This document shows, one piece after another, positions 16,362-26,191 of a stretch of 64,000 nt of DNA. Positions within the stretch are counted from its first letter, which is position 1, and each line of letters starts with the position of its first letter. The notes under the pieces were generated by a model. That model was given only the letters and a program-made list of their open reading frames with translations, was not told the origin of the DNA and ran no database searches. Origin of the DNA: Lentilactobacillus senioris (lineage in GTDB: Bacteria; Bacillota; Bacilli; Lactobacillales; Lactobacillaceae); contig NZ_JAPQEZ010000004.1 of the NCBI RefSeq assembly GCF_026798195.1, positions 170,755 to 234,754 on the forward strand. Direction: 5' to 3'. The position numbers and the translations under genes were made by a program.

Positions 16362-19028
16362 ATGACTAAAGAAGTTGATATGTCAACTAAGTACAACCCA
16401 ACAGAAGTTGAAGCTGGGCAATACCAACGTTGGTTAGACGAAGATTTATTTAAACCCAGTGGAGATCAAAAAGCAAAACCTTATTCTATCGTTTTGCCAC
16501 CCCCTAATGTAACTGGGAAGCTACATCTAGGTCATGCTTGGGATACAACATTACAAGACATGATTATCCGGCAAAAACGGATGCAAGGATTTGATACTCT
16601 CTGGTTACCAGGGATGGATCATGCCGGTATTGCTACCCAAGCTAAAGTTGAAGCCCGATTAAAGGAACAGGGAATTAGTCGTTATGACTTAGGTCGCGAA
16701 AAATTCGTTGATAAAGTGTGGGAATGGAAGGACGAATACGCTGCTACCATTCATGCTCAATGGGCTAAGATGGGCTTATCCCTAGATTATGGTCACGAAC
16801 GGTTTACCTTAGATGAAGGTCTTTCAAAGGCCGTTACTAAAGTGTTTGTTGATCTTTATAATAAAGGTTTAATTTACCGTGGTGAATACATCATCAACTG
16901 GGATCCGCAAGCCCGGACTGCATTATCAGATATTGAAGTAATTCACCAAGACGATGAAGGTGCTTTCTACCACGTTAAGTATCCATTTGCTGACGGCGTA
17001 ACGTTCAATGGCAAGGACTATATTGAAATTGCTACCACTCGTCCAGAAACTATGATGGGTGACGTTGCTGTTGCTGTCCACCCTAGTGATGAACGCTACA
17101 AAGAATTAGTGGGTAAGAAGGTTGTGGTTCCATTAGTAAATCGTGAAGTGCCAATCATTGCTGATCAATATGTTGATCCAGAGTTTGGAACTGGGATGGT
17201 TAAAATTACTCCTGCTCACGACCCTAACGATTTTCAAGTTGGTAACCGCCATGACTTAGAACGAATTAATACCATGAACGAAGATGCCACCATGAACGAA
17301 AACGCTGGTAAGTATGAAGGTATGGATCGTTTTGAAGCTAGAAAAGCAATTGTTAAAGATCTACAAGATCAAGACTTAATGATTAACATTGATCCAATTG
17401 TGCATTCGGTAGGCCATTCAGAACGAACCGGAGTCCAAGTAGAAGCTCGACTTTCTACTCAATGGTTCGTTAAGATGGGACCATTAGCTAAAATGGCATT
17501 GGATAATCAAAACACTGAAGACAAAGTTAACTTTGTCCCAGAACGATTTGAAGGGACATTTAACCATTGGATGGAAAACATTCATGATTGGGTTATTTCT
17601 CGTCAACTATGGTGGGGCCATCAAATTCCTGCTTGGTATAATAAACAAACTGGTGAAACTTACGTTGGTGAAACAGCTCCAGAAAACATTGAAAACTGGC
17701 AACAAGATCCTGACGTATTGGATACTTGGTTCTCATCTGCTCTTTGGCCATTTTCAACTATGGGTTGGCCAGATGTTGATGATCCTGACTTTAAGCGTTA
17801 TTTCCCAACTAATACTTTAGTTACTGGTTACGATATTATCTTCTTCTGGGTTTCTCGAATGATCTTCCAAAGCCTTAACTTTACTGGAAAACGACCATTT
17901 AAAGATGTCTTACTCCATGGTTTAATTCGTGATGAACAGGGACGCAAGATGTCCAAATCATTGGGGAACGGAATTGATCCAATGGACGTAATCGAAAAGT
18001 ATGGGGCTGATGCTTTGCGGTGGTTCTTATCTAACGGAACAACTCCAGGTCAAGATTTACGTTTCAGCTACGATAAAATGGATGCTGCCTGGAACTTTAT
18101 TAATAAAATCTGGAATGCCAGTCGTTACGTAATCATGAACTTGGACGGCGTTGATAAACCAGAATTACCAGCTAAGGATCAATGGCAATTATCTGATCGC
18201 TGGATCTTGAGTCGCTTGAATGAAACTGTAGACCACGTTACTCGTGAATTTGACAAGTATAACTTTGGTGAAGCTGGTCGGGCATTATATGACTTTATTT
18301 GGAATGATTTCTGTGATTGGTATATCGAAATGAGTAAGGCAACCTTACAAGGTGACGATGAACAACAAAAGAAAAACACCCAAAATATTTTGGCATACGT
18401 ATTAGATCAAACTTTACGCTTATTACACCCAATCATGCCTTTTGTCACCGAAAAAGTTTGGCTCAGTATGCCACACGTGGGAGAATCATTAGTAACTGCT
18501 GATTATCCAGTGGTTCATGATGAATTTAAAGACGTAGCTGCTGAAAAACAAATGCAACTATTGATTGAATTAATCAAATCAGTTCGTAATATTCGATCAG
18601 AGGCTAATGCCCCAATGTCATCTGCGATTGATTTGTTGGTCCAAACTGATAGTGAAGAAGTGGCTCAAATCTTTAACGATAACTGGACTTATATTAACCG
18701 TTTCTGTCATGCAGAAAAATTAGAAGTAGGAACTAGTGAAGAACTGGACATTCCAACTTTGGCATTTTCAAGCGTGATTACCGATGCTACGGTTTATATT
18801 CCATTAGCTGAATTAGTTGACTTAAATGATGAAGTGGCAAGATTAGAAAAAGAAGTAGCTAAGTTTGAAAGTGAAGTTCAACGTGCTGAAAAGAAGTTGG
18901 GTAACGAAAAATTTGTTGCTAATGCTCCTGAAGCCGTTGTTGCTAAGCAAAAAGAAAGTTTAGCTGACTACCAAGCTAAATTACAAGCTGCTAATGATCG
19001 TTTAGCCCAAATTAAAGCTCAAATGTAA
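16362..19028 (+). CDS. valS: Valyl-tRNA synthetase
   Basis: Class I synthetase of 888 residues that charges tRNA-Val and edits misactivated threonine. The ATP-binding HLGH (residues 55-58, in [14 protein letters not shown]) and KMSKS (from Lys529) motifs are intact. The CP1 editing insert lies between them ([14 protein letters not shown]). The anticodon-binding domain and a C-terminal coiled-coil arm ([19 protein letters not shown] onward), typical of ValRS, close the protein. ATG 16362 follows GGAAAGGAAAGTG; ATG 16380 is a possible alternative. Controlled by the T-box just upstream. Confidence 0.97.
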   Translation: MTKEVDMSTKYNPTEVEAGQYQRWLDEDLFKPSGDQKAKPYSIVLPPPNVTGKLHLGHAWDTTLQDMIIRQKRMQGFDTLWLPGMDHAGIATQAKVEARLKEQGISRYDLGREKFVDKVWEWKDEYAATIHAQWAKMGLSLDYGHERFTLDEGLSKAVTKVFVDLYNKGLIYRGEYIINWDPQARTALSDIEVIHQDDEGAFYHVKYPFADGVTFNGKDYIEIATTRPETMMGDVAVAVHPSDERYKELVGKKVVVPLVNREVPIIADQYVDPEFGTGMVKITPAHDPNDFQVGNRHDLERINTMNEDATMNENAGKYEGMDRFEARKAIVKDLQDQDLMINIDPIVHSVGHSERTGVQVEARLSTQWFVKMGPLAKMALDNQNTEDKVNFVPERFEGTFNHWMENIHDWVISRQLWWGHQIPAWYNKQTGETYVGETAPENIENWQQDPDVLDTWFSSALWPFSTMGWPDVDDPDFKRYFPTNTLVTGYDIIFFWVSRMIFQSLNFTGKRPFKDVLLHGLIRDEQGRKMSKSLGNGIDPMDVIEKYGADALRWFLSNGTTPGQDLRFSYDKMDAAWNFINKIWNASRYVIMNLDGVDKPELPAKDQWQLSDRWILSRLNETVDHVTREFDKYNFGEAGRALYDFIWNDFCDWYIEMSKATLQGDDEQQKKNTQNILAYVLDQTLRLLHPIMPFVTEKVWLSMPHVGESLVTADYPVVHDEFKDVAAEKQMQLLIELIKSVRNIRSEANAPMSSAIDLLVQTDSEEVAQIFNDNWTYINRFCHAEKLEVGTSEELDIPTLAFSSVITDATVYIPLAELVDLNDEVARLEKEVAKFESEVQRAEKKLGNEKFVANAPEAVVAKQKESLADYQAKLQAANDRLAQIKAQM

Positions 19029-19036
19029 CGATGAAA

Positions 19037-19072
19037 GGCTCGTACGGTAAAAGCGCCGTGCGGGCCTTTTTT
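19037..19072 (+). terminator. Terminator between valS and folC
   Basis: An 11-bp stem GGCTCGTACGG/CCGTGCGGGCC (with G-U pairs) and six T. folC's ribosome site AGAGGAG begins right after it, so folC is fed by read-through or by an unseen promoter. Confidence 0.85.
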
Positions 19073-19090
19073 GAGAGGAGCAACATTGAA

Positions 19091-20395
19091 ATGATAAACA
19101 CTTATGAAGATGCTCTAGCGTTTATTCATGGTCGGGGGAAATTTAAAAAAATCCCAACCTTAAAACGTATGCAACGATTTATGGACTTGCTGGGAGATCC
19201 TCAAACTAAAATTAGACCGATTCATGTAGCGGGAACTAATGGCAAAGGTTCGACGGTAGCCTTTCTGAGATCTTTATTTGAACAACAAAATTTAACCGTA
19301 GGAACCTTTACTTCGCCGTTTTTGATTAAATTCAACGAACGAATTAGTGTTAATGGAATTCCGATTACGGATGCTGAAGTGACGGAATTGGCCAGAAAAG
19401 TAAAACCCATTGTGGATCAATTGGATCAAGAACTTCCTGAAGGTGGCCCCACTGAATTTGAAATTGTTACTGCGATGATGTTTATTTATTTTGCTAGCCA
19501 TCCTGTAGATGTAGTGATTGTGGAAGTTGGAATTGGTGGGTTATATGATTCAACTAACGTTCTCACACCGGCATTATCCATTATTACGACAATAGGTTAT
19601 GATCATATGCAAATTTTAGGTAATACATTGACTGAAATTGCTATTCAAAAGGCCGGAATTATTAAACCAGGGGTTCCAGTAGTGGTTGGAAATATTGGAA
19701 CGGAAGCAACGGCTGCTATTTTGAAGGTAGCAGAACAAAATGGCGCTCCGGTAAGTCAATTAGGCCGAGAATTTAATTACCAAAATGTGGTAGAGACCCA
19801 AAGTGGTGAACAATTTGATTTTATAAATGAGCAAATAAGCATCAACCAAATCAAAACACAATTGATTGGGACCTACCAAGTAGACAATGCAGTAACAGCA
19901 ATTCAGGCTTTTGAGCTTTATCAACGACAACAACAGAAGCTTTTTACGACGGCAGAGGTCAAAAGAGGAATTCAGATGGCTACCTGGCCTGGAAGGTTTG
20001 AAGTTATTCAACAACGACCAAAAGTAATAATCGATGGGGCTCACAATATACCAGCGATCGAAGCGTTAGTCTCCACTCTTAAAACTCAGTTTGCCAAGGA
20101 ACCAATTTCGATTTTAGCTGCGGTTTTAGCTGATAAGCAGGTGAAAAAAATGATGTCTAAGCTATTAACGGTTGAAAACGTAGAACTATATTTAACGACG
20201 TTTAATGCACCCAAAAATCGACAAGTTTCATCTATCACTAAGTTGGCCCAATCATTAAATTCCAAACGGGTTCATGTGATGGAAAATTGGCAAACGGGAT
20301 TAGCTGAATTAATGAAAAATCAACCAGATAAAGTCATTTTAGTAACCGGTTCGTTATACTTTATCTCTGATGTGCGAAAGTGGTTAGTTAAATAA
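19091..20395 (+). CDS. folC: Folylpolyglutamate synthase / dihydrofolate synthase
   Basis: Mur-ligase-family enzyme of 434 residues that adds glutamates to folates. The P-loop GTNGKGST is at residues 48-55, and FTSPFLIKFNERISVNG and EVGIGGLYDSTNV are the folate- and metal-site regions. The C-terminal domain contains IIDGAHN and VTGSLYFISDV. I place the start at ATG 19091 after AGAGGAG; the frame stays open upstream through the terminator, but that part cannot be coding. Whether it also has dihydrofolate synthase activity cannot be decided from the sequence. Confidence 0.93.
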   Translation: MINTYEDALAFIHGRGKFKKIPTLKRMQRFMDLLGDPQTKIRPIHVAGTNGKGSTVAFLRSLFEQQNLTVGTFTSPFLIKFNERISVNGIPITDAEVTELARKVKPIVDQLDQELPEGGPTEFEIVTAMMFIYFASHPVDVVIVEVGIGGLYDSTNVLTPALSIITTIGYDHMQILGNTLTEIAIQKAGIIKPGVPVVVGNIGTEATAAILKVAEQNGAPVSQLGREFNYQNVVETQSGEQFDFINEQISINQIKTQLIGTYQVDNAVTAIQAFELYQRQQQKLFTTAEVKRGIQMATWPGRFEVIQQRPKVIIDGAHNIPAIEALVSTLKTQFAKEPISILAAVLADKQVKKMMSKLLTVENVELYLTTFNAPKNRQVSSITKLAQSLNSKRVHVMENWQTGLAELMKNQPDKVILVTGSLYFISDVRKWLVK

Positions 20396-20527
20396 TCCAT
20401 TAAATCGCAATCAGTTTGTTTACCAACTATTTATTTATCATGTCGGTATGATATACTTGTTTCGTTAAACTAATATAGAGATATTAAACCGACATTTAAA
20501 AAATGTGATGATGAAGGGATGAATAAC

Positions 20528-21535
20528 TTGTTTGGACTTGGAAATAAAAATATTGGAATAGACCTAGGGACTGCCAATACGATTGTATACGTTGATGGAA
20601 AGGGAATCGTATTAAGAGAGCCATCCGTAGTTGCCAAGAGTACCAAAACCGGTGAAATTATCGCTGTAGGTGCTGAAGCTCGCGACATGATTGGAAGAAC
20701 TCCTGGTAGTATTCAGGCTGTTCGGCCTATGAAGGACGGAGTAATTGCTGATTACGATACCACCGTTTCAATGATGAAATACTTTATTGAAAAAGCGATT
20801 GGTAAAGGATCTGGCAAGCCATTTGTTATGGTTTGTGTTCCTACTGGAATTACTGCAGTAGAAAAACGAGCAGTGATTGATGCTACACGCGTAGCTGGTG
20901 CAAGAGATGCTTATGTAATCGAAGAACCTTTTGCTGCCGCTATTGGTGCGGGACTACCAGTTATGGATCCTACTGGTAGCATGGTAGTTGATATAGGTGG
21001 TGGAACTACTGATGTTGCTACCATTTCTTTAGGTGGGATTGTTTCTAGTCGTTCTGTGCGAATGGCCGGGGATAAGCTTAATGATTCTATCGCACAATAT
21101 GTTCGTCAAAATTACAATTTGTTAATTGGTGAACGAACAGCAGAACAATTGAAGTGGGATATTGGTTCAGCATCCAAAGAAGCCGCTAAAGAAATTGCAG
21201 CGGTACCAGTTCGAGGTCGTGATTTAGTTTCAGGATTACCAACCACTGTTGAAGTGAATGGTGAAGACGTCAATAAGGCAATAAGTGAAGGCTTGAATGA
21301 AATTATTGAAACCGTTAAGGAAACTTTAGAAGAAACTTCACCTGAAATTGCTGCTGACGTTATTGATCACGGAATTGTGTTGACTGGTGGTGGGGCATTA
21401 TTGCGTAACTTTGCTGAAGTTATTGCTGATGCCACACAAGTACCTGTTTCAATTGCCAATGATCCTTTAGATTGTGTTGCTATCGGTACCGGAGAATCCC
21501 TGAAAAGTATCGAAGTTATGAAGAAGAAACAATAA
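20528..21535 (+). CDS. mreB: Rod shape-determining protein MreB
   Basis: Bacterial actin homologue that guides side-wall peptidoglycan synthesis. Actin-fold motifs are GIDLGTANT (phosphate 1), [11 protein letters not shown] (phosphate 2) and [10 protein letters not shown] (adenosine site). I propose the TTG at 20528, giving [14 protein letters not shown], because MreB proteins usually begin MFG and GAAGGG lies 9-10 nt upstream; the ATG at 20519 lies directly on that ribosome site. 335 residues, normal for the family. It heads the mreBCD-minCD cluster. Confidence 0.93.
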   Translation: MFGLGNKNIGIDLGTANTIVYVDGKGIVLREPSVVAKSTKTGEIIAVGAEARDMIGRTPGSIQAVRPMKDGVIADYDTTVSMMKYFIEKAIGKGSGKPFVMVCVPTGITAVEKRAVIDATRVAGARDAYVIEEPFAAAIGAGLPVMDPTGSMVVDIGGGTTDVATISLGGIVSSRSVRMAGDKLNDSIAQYVRQNYNLLIGERTAEQLKWDIGSASKEAAKEIAAVPVRGRDLVSGLPTTVEVNGEDVNKAISEGLNEIIETVKETLEETSPEIAADVIDHGIVLTGGGALLRNFAEVIADATQVPVSIANDPLDCVAIGTGESLKSIEVMKKKQ

Positions 21536-21576
21536 TTCAATTTCTAAATTAAGAAACACAAACGATGGAGGCAACA

Positions 21577-22437
21577 ATGCAAAAATTTTTCTCAAATCGA
21601 AAACTAGTGATTGTTATTATTTGTTTAATCATTAGTTTCGGGTTGATGACTGTGTCAGTTGCCGTTAGAAATAAGCGCAGTACGCCGCCGGTTGTCCAAC
21701 AATTTGGCAATGACATTGTGGGGTTTGCTGATAATATTGTGGCAACGCCAATGAATGGTATTCATCATGGATTTGTTTCAATTAAAAATTTGCTAAATAC
21801 CTATGAAGAAAATCAGCAACTTAAATCACAAGTTAATCAACTCACACAGACTAAAGTTAAGGATCAAATCTTAACTAAAGAAAACAAGCAACTAAAGCGG
21901 CAAGCTAAGGTTGGTAACACGTTAACTAATTATAGCAAGATTAATGCGGCGGTAATTACAAGAACACCGTCATCTTGGAATAGCCAAATTATTATTAATA
22001 AAGGGCAAGCAGCTGGCATCAAAAAGAATATGCCTGTTATTGCAGGTAAAGGTTTAATTGGAACGATTTCTGAAGTTAATAAAACCAATAGTAAGGTAGT
22101 CTTGGTTTCTAATACTTCTCAAAATTCTAATCGTTTTGCTGTTCAAATTATTAATAGTGCTGGAAAAGTGGTTAACGGAATTATTACGTCCTATGATGGA
22201 ACTAGCAATCAAATTACAATGGGCAATGTTACTTCTAAGGCAAAACTCAAAAAAGGCGACAAAGTGGCGACTAGTGGATTAGGCGGTGTTATGCCCAAAG
22301 GCATTTATGTCGGAACGGTGGCCAAAGTAACGGAAGATGACTATGGCTTAGCTAAAAAAGTATATATAACTCCAGCAGCTAACTTAAATGATATCGAAGT
22401 TGTTTCGGTAGCCGTAAGGAATTCGGGGGTGAATTAA
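21577..22437 (+). CDS. mreC: Rod shape-determining protein MreC
   Basis: Bitopic elongasome scaffold of 286 residues. One membrane helix (~9-28, LVIVIICLIISFGLMTVSVAV), a coiled coil (~70-105, NLLNTYEENQQLKSQVNQL onward), then the double beta-barrel extracellular domain with TRTPSSWNSQIIINKGQAAGIKKNMPV and SGLGGVMPKGIYVG, both diagnostic. The ATG at 21577 is preceded by TGGAGG; an ATG at 21565 overlaps that site and is rejected. It binds penicillin-binding proteins outside and MreB/MreD at the membrane. Confidence 0.94.
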   Translation: MQKFFSNRKLVIVIICLIISFGLMTVSVAVRNKRSTPPVVQQFGNDIVGFADNIVATPMNGIHHGFVSIKNLLNTYEENQQLKSQVNQLTQTKVKDQILTKENKQLKRQAKVGNTLTNYSKINAAVITRTPSSWNSQIIINKGQAAGIKKNMPVIAGKGLIGTISEVNKTNSKVVLVSNTSQNSNRFAVQIINSAGKVVNGIITSYDGTSNQITMGNVTSKAKLKKGDKVATSGLGGVMPKGIYVGTVAKVTEDDYGLAKKVYITPAANLNDIEVVSVAVRNSGVN

Positions 22438-22440
22438 CCC

Positions 22441-22965
22441 ATGAAAAGAAGAATTCCGGTAGAGTTAATCTTTTTTGTAGGTTTAGTTTTAATGTTTTTC
22501 CTAGATGGATCGGTAAGTTTAGTTTTTTCCAGTGGGCTGTATGCTTATCCTAACGCGATGGTACCTTATTTAACCGTTTTATGGTTAATGTTAAGCATGA
22601 TCTTTATTGAGAGAAGTTCTCTACATATTGGATTATGGGCCGCAGTGATTGGGTTTGTTTTTGATATGTATTACACCGGGCTTTTGGGTGTATTTGTATT
22701 TATTTTTCCACTAGTTATCTATTTAGGTCGGTTAATATTTGAAAGCTTACCTCCTAATTTCTTCAGTAGCTTTTTGGTTTATTTCATTATGATTACCTTA
22801 GTTGAAGGGATTAGCTGCCTAGCTAACGTAATAGTGGGCATAGTAGATATTTCAATGGCTGATTTTTTAGTTAATATTTTAGCGCCAACACTAGCATTAA
22901 ATTTAGTGCTGTTCGCAATTTTGTACTTTCCGATTGAACGCCTTTATCGTGCGTTTAACCGTTAA
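22441..22965 (+). CDS. mreD: Rod shape-determining protein MreD
   Basis: Polytopic membrane partner of MreC. 174 residues, with about five hydrophobic segments, starting MKRRIPVELIFFVGLVLMFFLDG and containing the conserved-type GLWAAVIGFVFDMYYTGLLGV. The ATG lies 3 bp after mreC's stop, with the ribosome site GGGGGTG inside the end of mreC, so it is translationally coupled. Confidence 0.9.
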   Translation: MKRRIPVELIFFVGLVLMFFLDGSVSLVFSSGLYAYPNAMVPYLTVLWLMLSMIFIERSSLHIGLWAAVIGFVFDMYYTGLLGVFVFIFPLVIYLGRLIFESLPPNFFSSFLVYFIMITLVEGISCLANVIVGIVDISMADFLVNILAPTLALNLVLFAILYFPIERLYRAFNR

Positions 22966-22980
22966 GAAGGAGCTTAAAGG

Positions 22981-23661
22981 ATGGAAGCAGCAACACTTAA
23001 GGGGACGCAAGATGGTTACGAAATTATTTTGAATGATCAGGCTGCTATGGATATAGCGTTTGAGAATTTAGAAAAAATTTTAGACGGCCTTAAAACTCAG
23101 ATGGCAACGTCTGACAAACATATTACATTTGATATAATTACTGGTAATCGGTTACTAACTTCTGCTCAGCGCCAAAGATTAGAAAACCTATTTGCTAACT
23201 ACCAGCTTTTTTCTATTCATAAAGTGATAGCTAATGTAATTACGAAGGAAAAAGCGCAACGAATGAAAGATCTAGAAAACGTCCACATATTAGATCGAGT
23301 AATTCGAAACGGCCAAGAAGTAAATGTTGAAGGGGATGTTTTATTTTTGGGCCAGATTCACCAAGGGGGAAAACTTTTTGTCAGTGGTAATATCTTTGTG
23401 ATGGGAACAGTTGAGGGAATTATTCAAGCCGGCTTTCCTAATATCGAATCAAAATTTGTTATCGGGGATATTAAAACAGCGCAACAGGTTCGAATTGGAG
23501 AACAGTTCGAAATTTTAGATGATTCAACACGTAGTAAAATCAAAACTAACACGGTCATTTACGTAAATGACCTACATACATTAGCTTTTGGTGAGCTTGA
23601 GGATTTAAAACAAATTAGTCCTAAGTTCTTTAATCAGATTGGAGGAACCATCAATGGGTAA
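22981..23661 (+). CDS. minC: Septum site-determining protein MinC
   Basis: FtsZ inhibitor of 226 residues that blocks polar division. The N-terminal domain (~1-100) carries LKGTQDGYEIILND; the C-terminal beta-helix domain (~110-215) has VLFLGQIHQGGKLFVSGNIFVMGTVEGIIQAG, typical of MinC. ATG behind AAGGAG. Its end overlaps minD by 8 bp. No minE is visible, as in most Gram-positives, where DivIVA/MinJ-type proteins give polar placement. Confidence 0.92.
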   Translation: MEAATLKGTQDGYEIILNDQAAMDIAFENLEKILDGLKTQMATSDKHITFDIITGNRLLTSAQRQRLENLFANYQLFSIHKVIANVITKEKAQRMKDLENVHILDRVIRNGQEVNVEGDVLFLGQIHQGGKLFVSGNIFVMGTVEGIIQAGFPNIESKFVIGDIKTAQQVRIGEQFEILDDSTRSKIKTNTVIYVNDLHTLAFGELEDLKQISPKFFNQIGGTING

Positions 23662-24460
23662 GGCATATGTGATTACGTCCGGAAAGGGAGGAGTTGGTAA
23701 AACTACCTCTACTGCTAATATTGGAACGGCTTTAGCAATGATGGGCAAACGAGTTTGTCTTATTGATTTAGATTTGGGGCTTAGAAACCTAGACGTTGTT
23801 TTAGGATTAGATAACCGAATCATGTACGATATTGTCGATGTTGCAGACGGTAGGGCTAAGTTAGGCCAAGCGTTGGTAAAGGATAAACGGTTTGATGACC
23901 TACTTTATTTATTGCCTGCAGCTCAAAATACTGACAAAGATGCATTAAATGAAGATCAAGTAATGGATATCGTAAACGACTTGAAGCCAGACTTTGATTA
24001 TGTTTTAATTGATTGTCCGGCTGGGATTGAACAAGGTTTTATGAATGCTATTGCTGGAGCTGATAGTGCTATTATTGTTACTACCCCAGAAATCTCTGCC
24101 GTTAGAGATGCTGATCGGGTAGTCGGCTTATTAGAACAACATCCTTTACAGGAACAACCTCATTTGATTATTAACAGAATTCGCAAACATATGATGGCTG
24201 ATGGTTCTGTAATGGACGTTGATGAAATTACCCATCATTTAGGTGTCGAATTGTTAGGGATTATCGTTGATGATGATGAAGTTATTACAACCTCTAATCA
24301 GGGTGAACCAGTCGTATTAGATCCTAATAATTTGGCAGGTCAAGGTTATCGAGATATAGCTAGAAGACTGGAAGGCGAATCAGTTCCTCTAATGAGCTTG
24401 GATGTGGAACAACACCCAAGTTTCTGGCAACGAGTAACCGGTTGGTTTAAACGTAGCTAA
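23654..24460 (+). CDS. minD: Septum site-determining protein MinD
   Basis: Membrane-cycling ATPase of 268 residues that recruits MinC. The deviant Walker A SGKGGVGKTT (9-18) with the signature lysine is intact, then DLDLGLRNLDVVLG and the Walker B region DFDYVLIDCPAG. The C-terminus SFWQRVTGWFKRS is an amphipathic membrane-targeting helix. I use ATG 23654 with GGAGGA in the end of minC; upstream in-frame codons belong to the minC overlap. Confidence 0.95.
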   Translation: MGKAYVITSGKGGVGKTTSTANIGTALAMMGKRVCLIDLDLGLRNLDVVLGLDNRIMYDIVDVADGRAKLGQALVKDKRFDDLLYLLPAAQNTDKDALNEDQVMDIVNDLKPDFDYVLIDCPAGIEQGFMNAIAGADSAIIVTTPEISAVRDADRVVGLLEQHPLQEQPHLIINRIRKHMMADGSVMDVDEITHHLGVELLGIIVDDDEVITTSNQGEPVVLDPNNLAGQGYRDIARRLEGESVPLMSLDVEQHPSFWQRVTGWFKRS

Positions 24461-24467
24461 AAAAGAC

Positions 24468-24496
24468 TTGACGAATTAGGCGTTGATCATTATGAT
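24468..24496 (+). promoter_or_regulatory. Promoter of the T-box-controlled ABC operon
   Basis: TTGACG (24468-24473), 17-bp spacer, TATGAT (24491-24496), only 7 bp after minD; start site near 24503. Confidence 0.7.
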
Positions 24497-24502
24497 TATC
24501 TT

Positions 24503-24778
24503 AATTAAATAACTAATCTACTTAGATCGGAATGGTTTAGTACATTGCTAACAGAGAGTCTCAGAAAGCTGAAAATGAGATTAGTGATTGCTACACTGCA
24601 CATCCGGGAGTAATTTTTCTGAAAATGCAGTAGGAAAAATCGTTGAACACGTTATTGTTGAAGTTTAGTAATAAACTCGTTGAGGTTAATTATGTGAATA
24701 ATTAACGCAGTTGGGGTGGAACCACGATTAAAATCGTCCTCTTGGTCAGTTATCTGATCAAGAGGATTTTTATTTTTA
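24503..24778 (+). promoter_or_regulatory. T-box riboswitch, first (complete) unit
   Basis: Stem I base CGGAATG (24528-24534) pairs with CATCCG (24601-24606). The upper arm CATTGCTAA (24543-24551) pairs with TTAGTGATTG (24581-24590), leaving an AGTA-bearing loop on one side and CTACACTGCA on the other. The codon directly before the closing purine and stem is TGC (24597-24599, cysteine). If the lower pairing is shorter, CAC (24599-24601, histidine) would be read. The T-box GGGGTGGAACCACG (24713-24726) precedes terminator stem 24737-24749/24754-24766 and a T-rich tail. Confidence 0.85.
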
Positions 24779-24880
24779 TTACTAAACTCACAGAGATGAT
24801 CAGTGTGAATTGATCATAAACTGAGGTGGCACCGCGATAACTCGTCCTCTTAAACTATTAGTTTAAGAGGATTTTTTTAT
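24779..24880 (+). promoter_or_regulatory. Second T-box antiterminator/terminator unit without Stem I
   Basis: After the first terminator, a short hairpin ATGATCA/TGATCAT is followed by a second canonical T-box (GAGGTGGCACCGCG, 24823-24836) and a second terminator (stem TCCTCTTAAAC/GTTTAAGAGGA, 24845-24855/24861-24871, seven T). Only ~40 nt lie between terminator 1 and T-box 2, too few for a specifier arm. Both terminators must be passed to reach the transporter genes. Confidence 0.82.
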
Positions 24881-24895
24881 TTAGGAGATGAAACA

Positions 24896-25537
24896 ATGGA
24901 CTATATTCTTTCAATATTACCGGCATTATTAGCCGGCACCAAAATGACATTATCAATCTTTTTTACTACCATCATTATTGCTATTCCTTTGGGGGCAATA
25001 ATCGGGTTAGGGTTAATTAGTAAAATTAAACCCTTAAAATGGCTTTTAGATTTTTATGTTTGGTTAATGCGGGGAACACCGTTACTATTACAATTAATTT
25101 TTATTTTTTACGGCTTACCATTAATCGGCATTGTATTTCCTCGATATGATGCAGCGCTAATCGCCTTCGTATTAAATTACGCTGCTTATTTTGGTGAAAT
25201 TTTCCGAGGTGGATTTCAATCGGTACCCAGAGGACAGTTTGAGGCTGCTAAGATGCTAGAGCTGAGTTATTGGCAAACTATCCGCTATATTGTAATTCCT
25301 CAAGTTTTTAAAATTGTATTGCCATCAGTAGGAAATGAGGTTATTAACTTAATCAAGGATTCTTCACTGGTTTACGTAATTGGATTAGGAGACCTTTTAA
25401 GAGCAGGAAATATTGCAACTGCTAGAGATGTTACTTTAGTACCATTAATTTTGGTAGGGATTATTTACTTGCTGTTAACGGCAGTATGCACCTTAGCATT
25501 AAGAATGATTGAAAAACGGGCAAATGTTTGGCGTTAG
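24896..25537 (+). CDS. Polar amino-acid ABC transporter permease
   Basis: Membrane subunit (213 residues, HisM/GlnP family) of a PAAT-type importer. It has about five membrane helices and the cytoplasmic EAA loop EAAKMLELSYWQTIRYIVIPQ (~residues 117-137) that contacts the ATPase. MRGTPLLLQLIFIFYGLP in the second third is a family signature. ATG behind TAGGAGATG. First gene after the doubled T-box. Substrate is most likely cystine/cysteine or histidine, according to how the specifier is read. Confidence 0.92.
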   Translation: MDYILSILPALLAGTKMTLSIFFTTIIIAIPLGAIIGLGLISKIKPLKWLLDFYVWLMRGTPLLLQLIFIFYGLPLIGIVFPRYDAALIAFVLNYAAYFGEIFRGGFQSVPRGQFEAAKMLELSYWQTIRYIVIPQVFKIVLPSVGNEVINLIKDSSLVYVIGLGDLLRAGNIATARDVTLVPLILVGIIYLLLTAVCTLALRMIEKRANVWR

Positions 25538-25547
25538 GAGGAATATC

Positions 25548-26183
25548 ATGTTAGAAATTAAGAACTTAACGAAACAGTTTGATGGTAGAATCATTATTAA
25601 TGATCTGTCCATGACGGTGGCTGATGATGAAATTTTGGCTATTGTGGGCCCTTCAGGAGCGGGGAAAACTACTTTGCTTCGTTGTATTACGGGTTTAGAT
25701 AAACCAGATAGTGGTAAATTTTACTGGAATGATCAGGAATTTATTCCTAGCGATAAGAAAAAAAGCCAATCAATTATTGGAGCTGTTTTTCAAGATTACC
25801 AATTATTTCCTAACTTAACGGTTTTAAAAAATATTACTCTAGCGCCCCAACTGGTTAAAAAAATGGATCCTAAAGAAGTAACTGAGCAAGCTCTAAAGTT
25901 ATTAAAACGACTGGGATTAGAAAATAAAGACCAATTATATCCTTATCAATTATCTGGTGGACAAAAACAACGAGTAGCCATAGTTAGAGCGCTGGCGATG
26001 AATCCTAAAATTTTATGTTATGATGAACCGACATCTGCACTAGACCCGGCTTTACGACAGGAAGTGGGCCAAGTCATTACTGATCTTAAACAAACCGGAA
26101 TGACCCAAATTGTAGTTACTCATGATATGGATTTTGCCGAAAACGTTGCAGATAAGATTATGAGAGTGGAAGCACTAAGTTAG
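25548..26183 (+). CDS. Polar amino-acid ABC transporter ATP-binding protein
   Basis: 211-residue ATPase of the GlnQ/HisP family. Walker A GPSGAGKT (34-41), signature LSGGQKQR (135-142), Walker B around LCYDEP (Asp159-Glu160) and switch histidine in VVTHDMDFA are all present. The protein is shorter than typical (~240) and lacks the usual C-terminal tail. ATG 25548 follows TTAGGAGG; upstream in-frame codons overlap the permease gene and are not used. It energises uptake together with the permease and the lipoprotein on either side. Confidence 0.93.
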   Translation: MLEIKNLTKQFDGRIIINDLSMTVADDEILAIVGPSGAGKTTLLRCITGLDKPDSGKFYWNDQEFIPSDKKKSQSIIGAVFQDYQLFPNLTVLKNITLAPQLVKKMDPKEVTEQALKLLKRLGLENKDQLYPYQLSGGQKQRVAIVRALAMNPKILCYDEPTSALDPALRQEVGQVITDLKQTGMTQIVVTHDMDFAENVADKIMRVEALS

Positions 26184-26191
26184 GTGAAAAA

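Noticed and set aside
19031..19090. Extension of folC to ATG 19031
   Set aside because: These 60 bp are the valS terminator; the ribosome site AGAGGAG fits ATG 19091.
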